Translations under genes and position numbers: made by a program | Part shown: positions 1-8,959 of the stretch, one piece after another | How the letters are laid out: each line of letters starts with the position of its first letter | Position numbering within the stretch: the stretch's first letter is position 1 | The notes under the pieces: generated by a model | Told to the model about the DNA's origin: nothing | Database searches by the model: none | Seen by the model: the letters and a program-made list of their open reading frames with translations, nothing else | Source: an uncultured bacterium | GTDB taxonomy: Bacteria > Krumholzibacteriota > Krumholzibacteriia > LZORAL124-64-63 | Assembly (NCBI GenBank): GCA_937910695.1 | Contig: CALEMW010000148.1 | Location: 1 to 64,000 of the forward strand | Length of the DNA: 64,000 nt | Reading direction: 5' to 3'

Positions 1-2657
1 ACTTTCTTGGTCGTCGCCTTCTTCGCAGTCTTCTTCTTGGTTGTCTTCTTCTTGGCGACCTTCTTGCGCGTCTTCTTCTTGCCCTTGCGGCCGGCGGCTT
101 CCGCGAGCAGCGGCAGGGCCTGCTCCATGGTCAGGGTCGTGGGGTCTTCGATGCCGCGGAGTGTCGCGTTGGCGACGCCGTCGGTGACGTAGGCACCGTA
201 GCGTCCTTTGATCACCTGGACATCGACGCCGGTCTCGGGATGAGGCCCCAGATCCTTCAGCACGGGTTTCTTATTCTTGGTGCGGATGCGTTCGAGAGCT
301 TCCTCGATCGTCACGGTGAACAGAACGTTCACGTCGTCGACGCCGGCGTAGACGCGGTTGCACTCAACGTAGGGACCGAAGCGTCCGAGGCCGGCCCGCA
401 CCTTCTTTCCCGATTCGGGATCCACGCCCAGCTCACGGGGCAGCGAGAGCAGTCGGAGGGCGAACTCCAGGTCCACCGTGGCCGTGTCGGTGCCCTTGCC
501 GATGCTCACGCGCTTGGGCTTGGGACCGTCGTCGGTCACCTCGCCGAGCTGGAGATAAGGGCCGAAAGGCCCGGTCATCACGTAGATGGATTCTCCCGAC
601 TCGGGGTCGGCGCCGATGGGTTCACGGGAACGTTCGCGCGTCAGCAGAATCTCCTGGGCCTTCTCGGGAGTCAGCTCGTCGATCAGCAGATCGACAGGCA
701 GGGTCGCGCGGCGGGCGTCGTCGCCGGAGCCGGACTGGATGTAGGCGTTGGTGCGACCGATGCGCACTGTCAGCGGAGCACCCGTCTCAAGATCAGCGCC
801 CACGGGAATGGCGGGGTAGTCGATGTCCGGCAGACGGGTGGCGATTTCCTTCAGCAGACCGATCTGCTCCCCCTCGCCGTGATAGAAGCCGTGGAGGAAT
901 TCCTTCCAGTTCACTTCACCCGAAGCGATCAGGTCGAGATCGTCCTCCATGTGGGCGGTGAATGCCACGTCGACGTAATGGGGGAAATGGTCGCGAAGCA
1001 GGCGCAGAACAGCCATGCCGACGAAGGTGGGCACGAGGCTGCCCTTCTTCTTCAGAACATACTCGCGGGCGATGATCGTGGAGATGGTCGGCGCATAGGT
1101 GGACGGTCTCCCGATGCCGGCCTCTTCGAGCTGTTTGATCAGCGAAGCCTCGCTGAATCGGGACGGCGGCGTCGTTTCGTGACCTTCGGGGGACAACGCC
1201 GCAAGGTAGGCAGGAGCCTTCGTCGAGGAACCGGCACTCGGCAGCGGATCGCCCTCGCTCATGGCGGGCAGCACCGACTCGTCGCGGTCGCCGCCGGTGA
1301 CCTTCAGGAAGCCGGCGAAGCGGACGACCGAGCCGTTGGCGCGGAACAGACAGGGCTCGCCGGTCTCGGGGACGGCCCGCAGATCCACCGCTGTGCGGTC
1401 GACCACCGCGTCGGTCATCTGTGAAGCGACGGTCCGTTCCCAGATCAATTTGTAAAGGGCCGCCTCTTCGCGCTCCAGGAACTTGGCGGCCTGCTCTGGG
1501 CGGCGGAAAACATCGGTGGGTCGGATGGCCTCGTGGGCCTCCTGGGCGGCCTTGGCCTTGGTGCGGTAGAAACGAGGTCCTTTGGAGTATGCGGGGCCCC
1601 AGGTATCCCGAATCAGACGTTCGGCGTCGCCGAGGGCTTCGCCGCTCAGAGTGACCGAGTCGGTCCTCATATACGTGATCAGACCGGTACGTTCTCCCCC
1701 GCCCAACTCCACGCCTTCATAGAGCCGTTGAGCGGCCTGCATGGTGCGGCGCGGCGTCAGGCCGAGGCGGGAGCTGGCGGCCTGCTGCAGCGTGGAGGTG
1801 ATGAACGGAGGCGAAGGCCGTTTGAGGGTTTCTTTGCATTCGACGCGCTCGACCGTCCAGGGCGTCGCGGCGCTCAGGCGATCGGCGAGGCCACGGGCCG
1901 TAGCGCCGTCGAGGTGCGCCAGCTTCGCTGCGTTCTTGAGTTCGCCGGTCTCTCCATCGAAGTCCTTACCCTGAGCCACGCGTTTCTCACCGACCTCGTG
2001 GAGACGGGCGGTGAATGGATGCTCGTCGGCCTGGAACTGCGCTTCGAGATCCCAGTATTCCGCCGTCTTGAAGGCCAGGCGCTCTTCCTCGCGCTCCACC
2101 ACCAGACGCAGGGCCACGCTCTGCACGCGGCCGGCGCTGAGCTTGGTGCGCACCTTTTTCCAAAGTACGGGTGAGAGCTGATAGCCGAACAACCTGTCGA
2201 GGATCCGACGGCTTTCCTGAGCACGCACCACGTTGTCGTCCACATCGCGGGGAGCCTCGAGGGCTTTCTGGATGGCTGTCTTGGTGATTTCGTGGAACGT
2301 GATCCGCCGTACGGGGATCTTGGGTTCGAGGACTTCGAGGATGTGCCAACTGATGGCCTCTCCCTCGCGGTCCTCATCCGTGGCGAGCAGCAGCTCGTCG
2401 GCGCCCTTCAGGAGCTTCTTCAGATTCGTGACGTGTTTCTTGCTGTCCGCGGAGATCACGTAGACCGGAGCGAAGTCGTCCTCGGGATTCACGCCGAGAC
2501 GGGCCCAGGGTTCCTTTTTGTAGGCTGCGGGGACTTCGGCGGCGGAGCTGGGGAGATCGCGGATGTGTCCGTAACTGGCGGCGACGGTATAGCCCGGTCC
2601 GAGGAACTTCTCGATTGTACGAGACTTGGCCGGCGACTCGACGATGATCAGCTTCAC
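1..2657 (-). CDS. topA: DNA topoisomerase I (3' end outside window)
   Basis: Type IA topoisomerase that relaxes negative supercoils by cutting one strand. The GTG start at 2657 follows a GAGGAG ribosome site and gives an N-terminus beginning KLIIVESPAKSRTIEKFLG, the standard Toprim start. An acidic TDEDREGEA Toprim motif lies near residues 90-100, and the catalytic tyrosine sits in GLITYMRTDS near residue 329. The C-terminal half carries several DPESG...GPY repeats of the TopA C-terminal type. I did not see Cys4 zinc fingers. The last visible ~30 residues are an almost pure Lys/Thr/Ala/Arg tail resembling histone H1, and the stop codon lies beyond base 1. It is the last visible gene of the purC-topA run, 22 bases after the DUF494 gene. 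Identity is certain; only the end is unknown. Confidence 0.96.
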   Translation of the reverse strand, partial: MKLIIVESPAKSRTIEKFLGPGYTVAASYGHIRDLPSSAAEVPAAYKKEPWARLGVNPEDDFAPVYVISADSKKHVTNLKKLLKGADELLLATDEDREGEAISWHILEVLEPKIPVRRITFHEITKTAIQKALEAPRDVDDNVVRAQESRRILDRLFGYQLSPVLWKKVRTKLSAGRVQSVALRLVVEREEERLAFKTAEYWDLEAQFQADEHPFTARLHEVGEKRVAQGKDFDGETGELKNAAKLAHLDGATARGLADRLSAATPWTVERVECKETLKRPSPPFITSTLQQAASSRLGLTPRRTMQAAQRLYEGVELGGGERTGLITYMRTDSVTLSGEALGDAERLIRDTWGPAYSKGPRFYRTKAKAAQEAHEAIRPTDVFRRPEQAAKFLEREEAALYKLIWERTVASQMTDAVVDRTAVDLRAVPETGEPCLFRANGSVVRFAGFLKVTGGDRDESVLPAMSEGDPLPSAGSSTKAPAYLAALSPEGHETTPPSRFSEASLIKQLEEAGIGRPSTYAPTISTIIAREYVLKKKGSLVPTFVGMAVLRLLRDHFPHYVDVAFTAHMEDDLDLIASGEVNWKEFLHGFYHGEGEQIGLLKEIATRLPDIDYPAIPVGADLETGAPLTVRIGRTNAYIQSGSGDDARRATLPVDLLIDELTPEKAQEILLTRERSREPIGADPESGESIYVMTGPFGPYLQLGEVTDDGPKPKRVSIGKGTDTATVDLEFALRLLSLPRELGVDPESGKKVRAGLGRFGPYVECNRVYAGVDDVNVLFTVTIEEALERIRTKNKKPVLKDLGPHPETGVDVQVIKGRYGAYVTDGVANATLRGIEDPTTLTMEQALPLLAEAAGRKGKKKTRKKVAKKKTTKKKTAKKATTKK

Positions 2658-2679
2658 GGATCTCCTCGGGGTCGTGCGT

Positions 2680-3039
2680 TCAGTGGAGACTGGGCCCGGA
2701 CCATGGGTCCGGCTGGTCTGGATCTGCAGGCTCCATGCCGAAAACCACCTGGTCGAGCAGATCCTCCAGGTCGTGGAGGCCTACCGGTGCGCTCCAGAAG
2801 AACGTCACATAGTTCACGATGAGCTCCATCTGGAGCCTGCTGAGTTGTTCAGCCGCGACAAGGGACAGCAGGTAGCCGCGGGCGTCCCTGTCGAGCAGCA
2901 CCACTTCGCCATCCGAGAACAGACGCTCGATGGGGCGGCGGGCCTGACGGGGTGTTCCCTGTCGCGGACGGACATCGTCAAAGGAGTCCTGGAGCATTTC
3001 TGCCAGAGCTTCCCTCAGTTTTTCTCGAGATCGTTCCAA
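2680..3039 (-). CDS. smg: Smg/DUF494 family protein
   Basis: Small protein (119 aa) of the DUF494/Smg family, of unknown biochemical function; the family is commonly encoded beside topA, as here. The C-terminal half shows the family pattern: RLFSDGEVVLLDRDARGYLL, then a helical stretch with LQMELIVNYV, then LHDLEDLLDQVVFG. A longer open frame reaches 3291, but that would overlap the end of secA by 176 bases. I chose the TTG at 3039 because GGAGG lies five bases upstream and the protein then starts with helix ERSREKLREALAEML. Family assignment rests on motif memory rather than a profile search. Confidence 0.72.
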   Translation of the reverse strand: MERSREKLREALAEMLQDSFDDVRPRQGTPRQARRPIERLFSDGEVVLLDRDARGYLLSLVAAEQLSRLQMELIVNYVTFFWSAPVGLHDLEDLLDQVVFGMEPADPDQPDPWSGPSLH

Positions 3040-3115
3040 GCTTTCCTCCGGTGTCGGGCAGGGCACGTTAGCACAGGGGCGCCCCTGGAGCAAGATAGGG
3101 AGGTTCCGGCCCGGG

Positions 3116-6100
3116 TCAACGTCCGCAGCACTTCTTGTACTTCTGGCCGCTGCCGCACGGACAGGCATCGTTGCGTCCCACCTTGGGTTCTTCGCGTGTC
3201 TGAGGTCGGGCGGAGCCTGGATCCGGGACAGCCTGCTGGGGCGGTCCCACAGCTTCGCCCGCACCGCCGCCGAGGTAATCGACCTCGTCATGGCTGGCCT
3301 TCAAGGACTCAGGAGCCGGCGCCTGGGGTTGGAGCGGCTGCTGGACCATGATCTCGGCCCGGAAGAACAGACGTACGGACTCGCGCTCGATGTTCTCTAG
3401 CAGAGACTGGAACATGTTGAAACTCTCGCGCTTGTATTCGATCAGCGGGTCGCGCTGCCCGTAGGAACGCAGCCCGATGCCGCTGCGCAGCAGCACGAGT
3501 TCGTTGAGATGGTCCTTCCAGAATTCGTCGATCGTCTGCAGCAGGACATAGCGCTCGAGCTGGCGGCACAGCTCGGCGCCAAGGCGGCTTTCTTTGGCGT
3601 CATAGCGATCTAAGGCAGCTTCATGGAGCTGCTGGCGCACGTATTCGCGCCCCACGGTGAGATATTCTTCTGGCGCCACGGGCAGAGGCGTGAGAATGAG
3701 GGTCTGGAAGTCTCGGGCCAGACTCTCGAAATCCCAGAAATCGTTGGCCTGGTCGTCGCTCGTGAATTCGTCGACCAGGCCGTCCACGAGTCCGATCACG
3801 TGATCCTTCATGGTCGCGGATTGGTCCTCTCCCATGAGGATGTCGCGCCGCTGGGAATAGATCACCTCGCGCTGCTTGTTGACCACATCGTCGTACTCGA
3901 TCAAATGCTTGCGGGTGCTGAAGTTGTGGCCTTCCACGCGCTGGGCGGCCCGCTCGATGGCGTTGGTCACCATGGAGTGTACGATGGGTTCGCCCTCCTC
4001 CACGCCGAGCCGGTCCATGATCTTGATGAGTTGCTCCGAGTTGAACAGCCGCATCAGATCGTCTTCCAGAGAAAGGAAGAACACGGACGCACCAGGGTCG
4101 CCCTGACGGCCGGCGCGACCGCGCAGCTGGCGATCGATGCGTCTGCTTTCGTGCCGTTCGGTGCCGATGATGTGGAGGCCGGCGGGTTCGCCGTCCACTT
4201 CCGCCACAGCCTTGTCGAACGATGCTTCGGCCGGCAGGCCCAGCAGGGAGCGCATGTCGATTTTGATGTCGGTGCCACGGCCGGCCATGTTGGTGGCGAT
4301 GGTCACTGCACCTTTGCGTCCCGCCTCCTCGACGATTTCCGCCTCGCTTTTGTGGTGTTTGGCGTTCAGCACGTTGTGACTGATGCCGCTGCTCTTGAGC
4401 ATACGGCTGATCAGTTCGCTGACTTCGACGGTCGTAGTGCCCACCAGCACGGGCAGCCCCTTCGCGTGCAGGCGCCCCACCTCGGCCACGATGGCCTTGA
4501 ACTTCTCCTTCTTGCTCTTGTAGACGAGGTCCTCGTCGTCGTTGCGCCGGATAGGTTCGTTGGTCGGAATCTCCACCACGTCGAGCTTGTAGATCTCGCC
4601 GAATTCAGCCTCTTCGGTCACCGCGGTGCCGGTCATGCCCGAAAGCTTGTCGTACATGCGGAAAAAGTTCTGCAGGGTGACGGTGGCGAGAGTCTGGGTC
4701 TCCTTCTCGACCTTCACCCCTTCCTTCGCCTCGAGGGCCTGGTGCAGTCCCTCGCTGAAGCGTCGGCCGGGCATGAGGCGTCCGGTGAACTCGTCGACGA
4801 TCTGGATCTTGCCGTCCATCACGACATACTCATCGTCCTTGGCGAACAGGGTATAGGCCTTCAGCAATTGGTCGACGTTGCTGATCTGCTCGTTCTTCAA
4901 GGCGTAAAGACGCTCCACCTCGGAGATGGCTTCGGCCTTGGCGTCCGCCTCGAGCGTCTCGTCTTCCTGAATCCTGCCGACTTCCACCGCGAGGTCGGGC
5001 AACACGAAGAAGTCCGGCTCGTCCGATGCGAGAAGCTCGCGCCCTTTTTCCGTGAAATCACAGGAGTTATGCCTCTCTTCGACCACGTAATACAGAGGCT
5101 CGTCGGCCTCCCACATGGCTTTGTCGCGCATGAAGGCTTCCTCGGTCTTCGAGATCTTCTCGAGCACACCGGGAAGCTGGACGAGTTTGCGGAAACGCGT
5201 ACTCTTGGGCGCGCCATGGGAGATGCGCAGCAGGGCGACTGCGGTTTCGTCGTCGATGTCCGGGCTGTCACCACTCTCCTCGACGTTGCGTAAAGCGCGT
5301 TCCACGTCGGCCAGCCAGTCGTTCACCAGTCGGGTCTGCTGCCGGACGATGCGCTCGACCCGGGGCTGGAGCTCCTCGAAGCGGTGGGTGGATTTGTCGA
5401 CGGCACCGGAGATGATCAACGGGGTCCGCGCCTCGTCGATCAGCACGGAATCGACTTCGTCGACGATGGCGAAATGGAAGTCGCGCTGAACGAGCTGTTC
5501 GCGGCGTACAGCCATGTTGTCGCGCAGGTAGTCGAAGCCGAATTCGTTGTTGGTGCCGTAGGTGATGTCGCAATTGTAGGCGACCCGGCGTTCGTCCGGG
5601 GTCATGTTGCCGATGATGAAGCCGACGCTCAGGCCCAGGAAACGGTACACCCCGCCCATCCACTCGGCATCGCGACGGGCCAGATAATCGTTCACTGTCA
5701 CCAGATGTGCGCCCCGTCCCGACAAGGCGTTCAGATACAGGGGCAGGACGGCCACAAGGGTTTTGCCCTCGCCAGTGGCCATCTCGGCGATCTTGCCCTG
5801 GTGCATCACGATGCCGCCGATGATCTGTACATCGTAGGGCACCATGTTCCAGACCGTCTCGCGATCCCAGACGGACCATACGGCACCGCGTTCGGCGAGA
5901 CGACGACAGGCCTCCCAGGCCACCCCGAACGCTTCGATCATGATTTCGTCGAGAGTCTCGCCTGCGGTCACGCGAGCGCGGAACTCGTCGGTCTTGGCGC
6001 GCAGGGCGTCGTCGTCGAGGGCGGCATAGGCGCCGCGGACCTCTTTGACCTTCTCCATGATCGGGTAAAGGTTCTTAAGATCCCGCTGGGATTTCTTGCC

Positions 6101-6130
6101 GAAAATCTTGCCCAAAATCGAATGGAACAC
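3116..6130 (-). CDS. secA: Preprotein translocase ATPase SecA
   Basis: Motor ATPase of the Sec export pathway, working at the inner-membrane SecYEG channel. At 1004 aa it is about 100 residues longer than E. coli SecA. Walker A MATGEGKT is at residues 117-124, the DEVD box at 224-227, and the C-terminus is a zinc-binding motif (CPCGSG then KKCC) that contacts SecB and ribosomes. The extra length lies in and around the preprotein-crosslinking region (roughly residues 245-420), including a stretch with KISKTEEAFMRDK and LYYVVEERHNSCDFTEKG, which resembles the expanded region of Bacteroidetes-type SecA. The GTG start is preceded by AGAGG seven bases upstream. Confidence 0.97.
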   Translation of the reverse strand: MFHSILGKIFGKKSQRDLKNLYPIMEKVKEVRGAYAALDDDALRAKTDEFRARVTAGETLDEIMIEAFGVAWEACRRLAERGAVWSVWDRETVWNMVPYDVQIIGGIVMHQGKIAEMATGEGKTLVAVLPLYLNALSGRGAHLVTVNDYLARRDAEWMGGVYRFLGLSVGFIIGNMTPDERRVAYNCDITYGTNNEFGFDYLRDNMAVRREQLVQRDFHFAIVDEVDSVLIDEARTPLIISGAVDKSTHRFEELQPRVERIVRQQTRLVNDWLADVERALRNVEESGDSPDIDDETAVALLRISHGAPKSTRFRKLVQLPGVLEKISKTEEAFMRDKAMWEADEPLYYVVEERHNSCDFTEKGRELLASDEPDFFVLPDLAVEVGRIQEDETLEADAKAEAISEVERLYALKNEQISNVDQLLKAYTLFAKDDEYVVMDGKIQIVDEFTGRLMPGRRFSEGLHQALEAKEGVKVEKETQTLATVTLQNFFRMYDKLSGMTGTAVTEEAEFGEIYKLDVVEIPTNEPIRRNDDEDLVYKSKKEKFKAIVAEVGRLHAKGLPVLVGTTTVEVSELISRMLKSSGISHNVLNAKHHKSEAEIVEEAGRKGAVTIATNMAGRGTDIKIDMRSLLGLPAEASFDKAVAEVDGEPAGLHIIGTERHESRRIDRQLRGRAGRQGDPGASVFFLSLEDDLMRLFNSEQLIKIMDRLGVEEGEPIVHSMVTNAIERAAQRVEGHNFSTRKHLIEYDDVVNKQREVIYSQRRDILMGEDQSATMKDHVIGLVDGLVDEFTSDDQANDFWDFESLARDFQTLILTPLPVAPEEYLTVGREYVRQQLHEAALDRYDAKESRLGAELCRQLERYVLLQTIDEFWKDHLNELVLLRSGIGLRSYGQRDPLIEYKRESFNMFQSLLENIERESVRLFFRAEIMVQQPLQPQAPAPESLKASHDEVDYLGGGAGEAVGPPQQAVPDPGSARPQTREEPKVGRNDACPCGSGQKYKKCCGR

Positions 6131-6176
6131 AGCGAACCTCTCATCGGGTCTTGGCTAGCGGATTGACCTGGACGGA

Positions 6177-6869
6177 TCAGCCCAGGATCCAGGTCAGGCA
6201 GATCTGTACGACGCCCGCAGTGACCAGCGGTATGGAAAGATTATCCCAGCGGCCGGGCGTCCAGCGCTCCATGGCTGCTGCGGCGACCGCGCCGAGGGCC
6301 ATCGAAACGGGATTCCAATGCAGGACCAGACCGATCATCAACGCCGATGCGACGAAGCAGGCGAAGGTGCCGGTCCATGTCTTCTCGCCCCTCTTGGCCA
6401 CCACCGGCGCATGGGTGCTGGCGGCGGCCTCCAGGCCCAGCTTCTGCCGCTGGAACGAAACGGCCTGTCCCACCACTGCCGCAGCCGAGTCGCCCCAGGC
6501 CAAGCAGAGAATGCCGGCAGCCGCCGGGCCCGCCGGAAAGAGATAAGACGTCATCGTCGCTCCCGCCATCATCACCGAGGCGCCGCTGAGGGTCTGGCGC
6601 TCGTCACGGCGGAAGATCAACGGGAAGGTGCGGTACATCCACAGAGCCCAGCGCTTGGCGCGGAGCCGGGCCAGATCCACGGCGAGTATGAATACCGTCG
6701 CGGCTGCGAGACCGAAGGTCGCGCTGGGTTCGTCCATCAGCAGAACCCAGACAGCCAGGACGGTCGAGCAGACATGGATGGCCTTACGACCCCACTCCAC
6801 ACTCTCACGCCAAGTTCGGGCCGGACGCCCTGCTGGCGATCGCTTCACGTGATCGAGTTCGGCTTTCAT
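6177..6869 (-). CDS. Polyprenol/diacylglycerol kinase (CTP-dependent dolichol-kinase-like) family membrane protein
   Basis: Integral membrane protein of 230 aa with about six hydrophobic segments. It carries the family's ordered motifs: RKAIHV near residue 29, a DLARL acidic site, GDSAAAVVGQ in the middle, KTWTGT, and DNLSIPL close to the end. Members of this SEC59/DGK1-like group phosphorylate lipid alcohols (phytol, dolichol, diacylglycerol), usually with CTP; the actual substrate cannot be read from sequence. Start and stop both sit in a tight operon: its ATG overlaps the stop of the upstream SLT gene as ATGA. It lies directly before secA. Confidence 0.72.
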   Translation of the reverse strand: MKAELDHVKRSPAGRPARTWRESVEWGRKAIHVCSTVLAVWVLLMDEPSATFGLAAATVFILAVDLARLRAKRWALWMYRTFPLIFRRDERQTLSGASVMMAGATMTSYLFPAGPAAAGILCLAWGDSAAAVVGQAVSFQRQKLGLEAAASTHAPVVAKRGEKTWTGTFACFVASALMIGLVLHWNPVSMALGAVAAAAMERWTPGRWDNLSIPLVTAGVVQICLTWILG

Positions 6870-8959
6870 GGTTCGGTGGTCCCCTCCCCGGCGAACTCTC
6901 TAAGTACCTGTGCGTAGATCTGCCGGTCAATTAAAACCTGCTCGACGTAGCGGCGAGTTTCAGGATAACCGATCCAGGCGAGAAAGTCGGCACGAGATGG
7001 CGAACCGCCCATCTGACGATCCCAACGGGTCACAGCGCCGGGCCCGGCATTGTAGGCAGCGAGGATTCGGTAGGGGTCGCCGTTGTAGCGCCGGCGGTTT
7101 TCCTCGAGCAGATTCAGTCCCTTTCGGACCGAATTGGCAGGAATCCGCCATGTGGCGACACCGGCCTCCACACCGTTGCCGACGAAATGGAAGGGCATGA
7201 CCTGCATCCAGCCCAGGGCCCCGGCCCGAGACCGTACACCGGGATCGAAGAGGGATTCGTTGCGCGCTACAGCGAGGACCAGGGCGGGATCGGGTGAGGC
7301 CTGGATTGCCTCGACAATGGAAGAGCGCGCAGGCAGGGGATAGAGGATCAGCAAGTTCTCCGCAGCCGAAAGTCCCGGCCGCGGCAGGGACACGGCACAT
7401 GCCAAACGTCCACGCGTATCGCCGGTCAGCATGCACACGCCGAACAGAGCGTGGCGAACCAGCTGCTCCCCCGGCCCAGCACCGAGTCGGGACGACCAGG
7501 CCGGAACGGGGCTTTCATCCACGGGGGCGTTTTCGCCCTGGGACTGCTCGCGATCGAGGCGATACGCCCAGCCGAGCACGTCGTCACGGAGATCATGAGT
7601 TCCCAAGATCACCGCCACGGCGTGAGCAGGATCGTCCTGTGCCAGCGCCGCAGCATAGACGCTCCCGATCTCACCTGCACCCGGCTGGCTGGCTAGGCGC
7701 AAGCCCAAGCCGCGCCAGAGTTCCCAGACCCGCATCTGCGCATTCGCGACGATGGTCTCGAAGTCGATGCCATGGGACTCCAGTGCAGCGGGGGCCTCTC
7801 CTGCTCTGACGGTCGAGATGATGTCCACAACCGTTGCATCGGGTTGCCTCACCGGGTCGAGCTCCAGGGCCCAGGCAGAGAAGACCGTCGCGAGAGAGTT
7901 GCGGCCTTGATGCCGGGCCAGAGCCGCGGCCCGACCGCACTCCTCCCCGACTCGGCGCAGAGTGCTTCGCTGGCCGGAGCGGCGCGCCAACGTCACGGCC
8001 TCGGCAAGGGCCGCTTCCCCCTCAACCCAGCGCCCGGACGACACGTGCTTGTCGCCTGCACGCCGCCAGAAATCGGCCCGCACGGTCCAGGGCAACGCCC
8101 CGAGAGAACCCAGGTGTTCCGCTGCGGTGACAGTATGGGAAGACCGGCGCCAGGCCCCGCGCGCCCAGGCCGCCGCCAGCGAAGCATCGCCAGGAGGTTC
8201 AGGATACAGGCCGAAGTGACGGACGAGGGATGGGGTGTCCAGACAGGCGGCACCGAGGGCGGCGCGCTGCGGCGAGGTGATCCGCGCGCGATCGATGTCG
8301 CGTGCCGACAGATAGCTCTTCCGCAGACGCATCAACCAGCCGACTTCATCGTCGGAGAGAAAGGTGTCAGGCAGAATCGGGAGCCCGAGGATCCGTCGCT
8401 GAGCCGTCCAGAGATCCCATCCCGTCTGGAGATCAAACGAATCCAGTTCCAGCAGCTCGGGCCAGAGACCCGACAGCGTGGTCACGGCGTGTCCGTCGGG
8501 ATCCTCTGCGGCTCGCAGACGCAGGGACCAGACGAAGGTCGATTCGGGATCGAGGTCGGGCTCGGCCAGAACGGCTCGGCAATCCTCGGCGCAATCGGCA
8601 AAACGTCCCTCGCGCCAGGCTGTCCCTGAACCGATGCGGCGCCTCATACGGGTGTCGTTTTCGCTCCTGAAGCGCTGAACCCAGGCTTCCCTCGCCTGGC
8701 CGCTGCTCAAGATCTGATCGGCCAGGGTGACGAAAATGCCGGCTGCGGCCGGTTCCGCCGTGTCGGATCGAGCGTCTGTTACCGCCGTCAAGGAGGTAAA
8801 GAGATCGCGTGGCCAGGGGCCTTCCATGGCGATGGTGTCGGGATCGCGGATCAAGCCGACACGCAGCTCCTCCAAAAAAGCATCCAACGTTCCGGCCTCT
8901 ACGGCAGGAACGGCGAGCAGCGCGATCAGCAGAGTCGTGAGGATCCGTCCTCGAGTCAT
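6866..8959 (-). CDS. Secreted soluble lytic murein transglycosylase (SLT domain)
   Basis: Exported peptidoglycan-cleaving enzyme of about 697 aa. The first ~22 residues (MTRGRILTTLLIALLAVPA) form a signal peptide. A long helical region, expected to be a superhelical repeat as in Slt70, fills most of the protein. The catalytic SLT domain is at the C-terminus: the glutamate in AVARNESLFDP, then AGALGWMQVMP, and ILAAYNAGPGAVTRW. An open frame runs further upstream, but the ATG at 8959 overlaps the protease stop as ATGA and starts exactly at the signal peptide. Role inferred: cell-wall turnover or making gaps for envelope machines. Substrate specificity is not visible. Confidence 0.82.
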   Translation of the reverse strand: MTRGRILTTLLIALLAVPAVEAGTLDAFLEELRVGLIRDPDTIAMEGPWPRDLFTSLTAVTDARSDTAEPAAAGIFVTLADQILSSGQAREAWVQRFRSENDTRMRRRIGSGTAWREGRFADCAEDCRAVLAEPDLDPESTFVWSLRLRAAEDPDGHAVTTLSGLWPELLELDSFDLQTGWDLWTAQRRILGLPILPDTFLSDDEVGWLMRLRKSYLSARDIDRARITSPQRAALGAACLDTPSLVRHFGLYPEPPGDASLAAAWARGAWRRSSHTVTAAEHLGSLGALPWTVRADFWRRAGDKHVSSGRWVEGEAALAEAVTLARRSGQRSTLRRVGEECGRAAALARHQGRNSLATVFSAWALELDPVRQPDATVVDIISTVRAGEAPAALESHGIDFETIVANAQMRVWELWRGLGLRLASQPGAGEIGSVYAAALAQDDPAHAVAVILGTHDLRDDVLGWAYRLDREQSQGENAPVDESPVPAWSSRLGAGPGEQLVRHALFGVCMLTGDTRGRLACAVSLPRPGLSAAENLLILYPLPARSSIVEAIQASPDPALVLAVARNESLFDPGVRSRAGALGWMQVMPFHFVGNGVEAGVATWRIPANSVRKGLNLLEENRRRYNGDPYRILAAYNAGPGAVTRWDRQMGGSPSRADFLAWIGYPETRRYVEQVLIDRQIYAQVLREFAGEGTTEP

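Noticed and set aside
3623-5293. Long plus-strand open frame opposite secA
   Set aside because: Histidine/valine/glycine-rich antisense composition typical of shadow frames; secA is certain.
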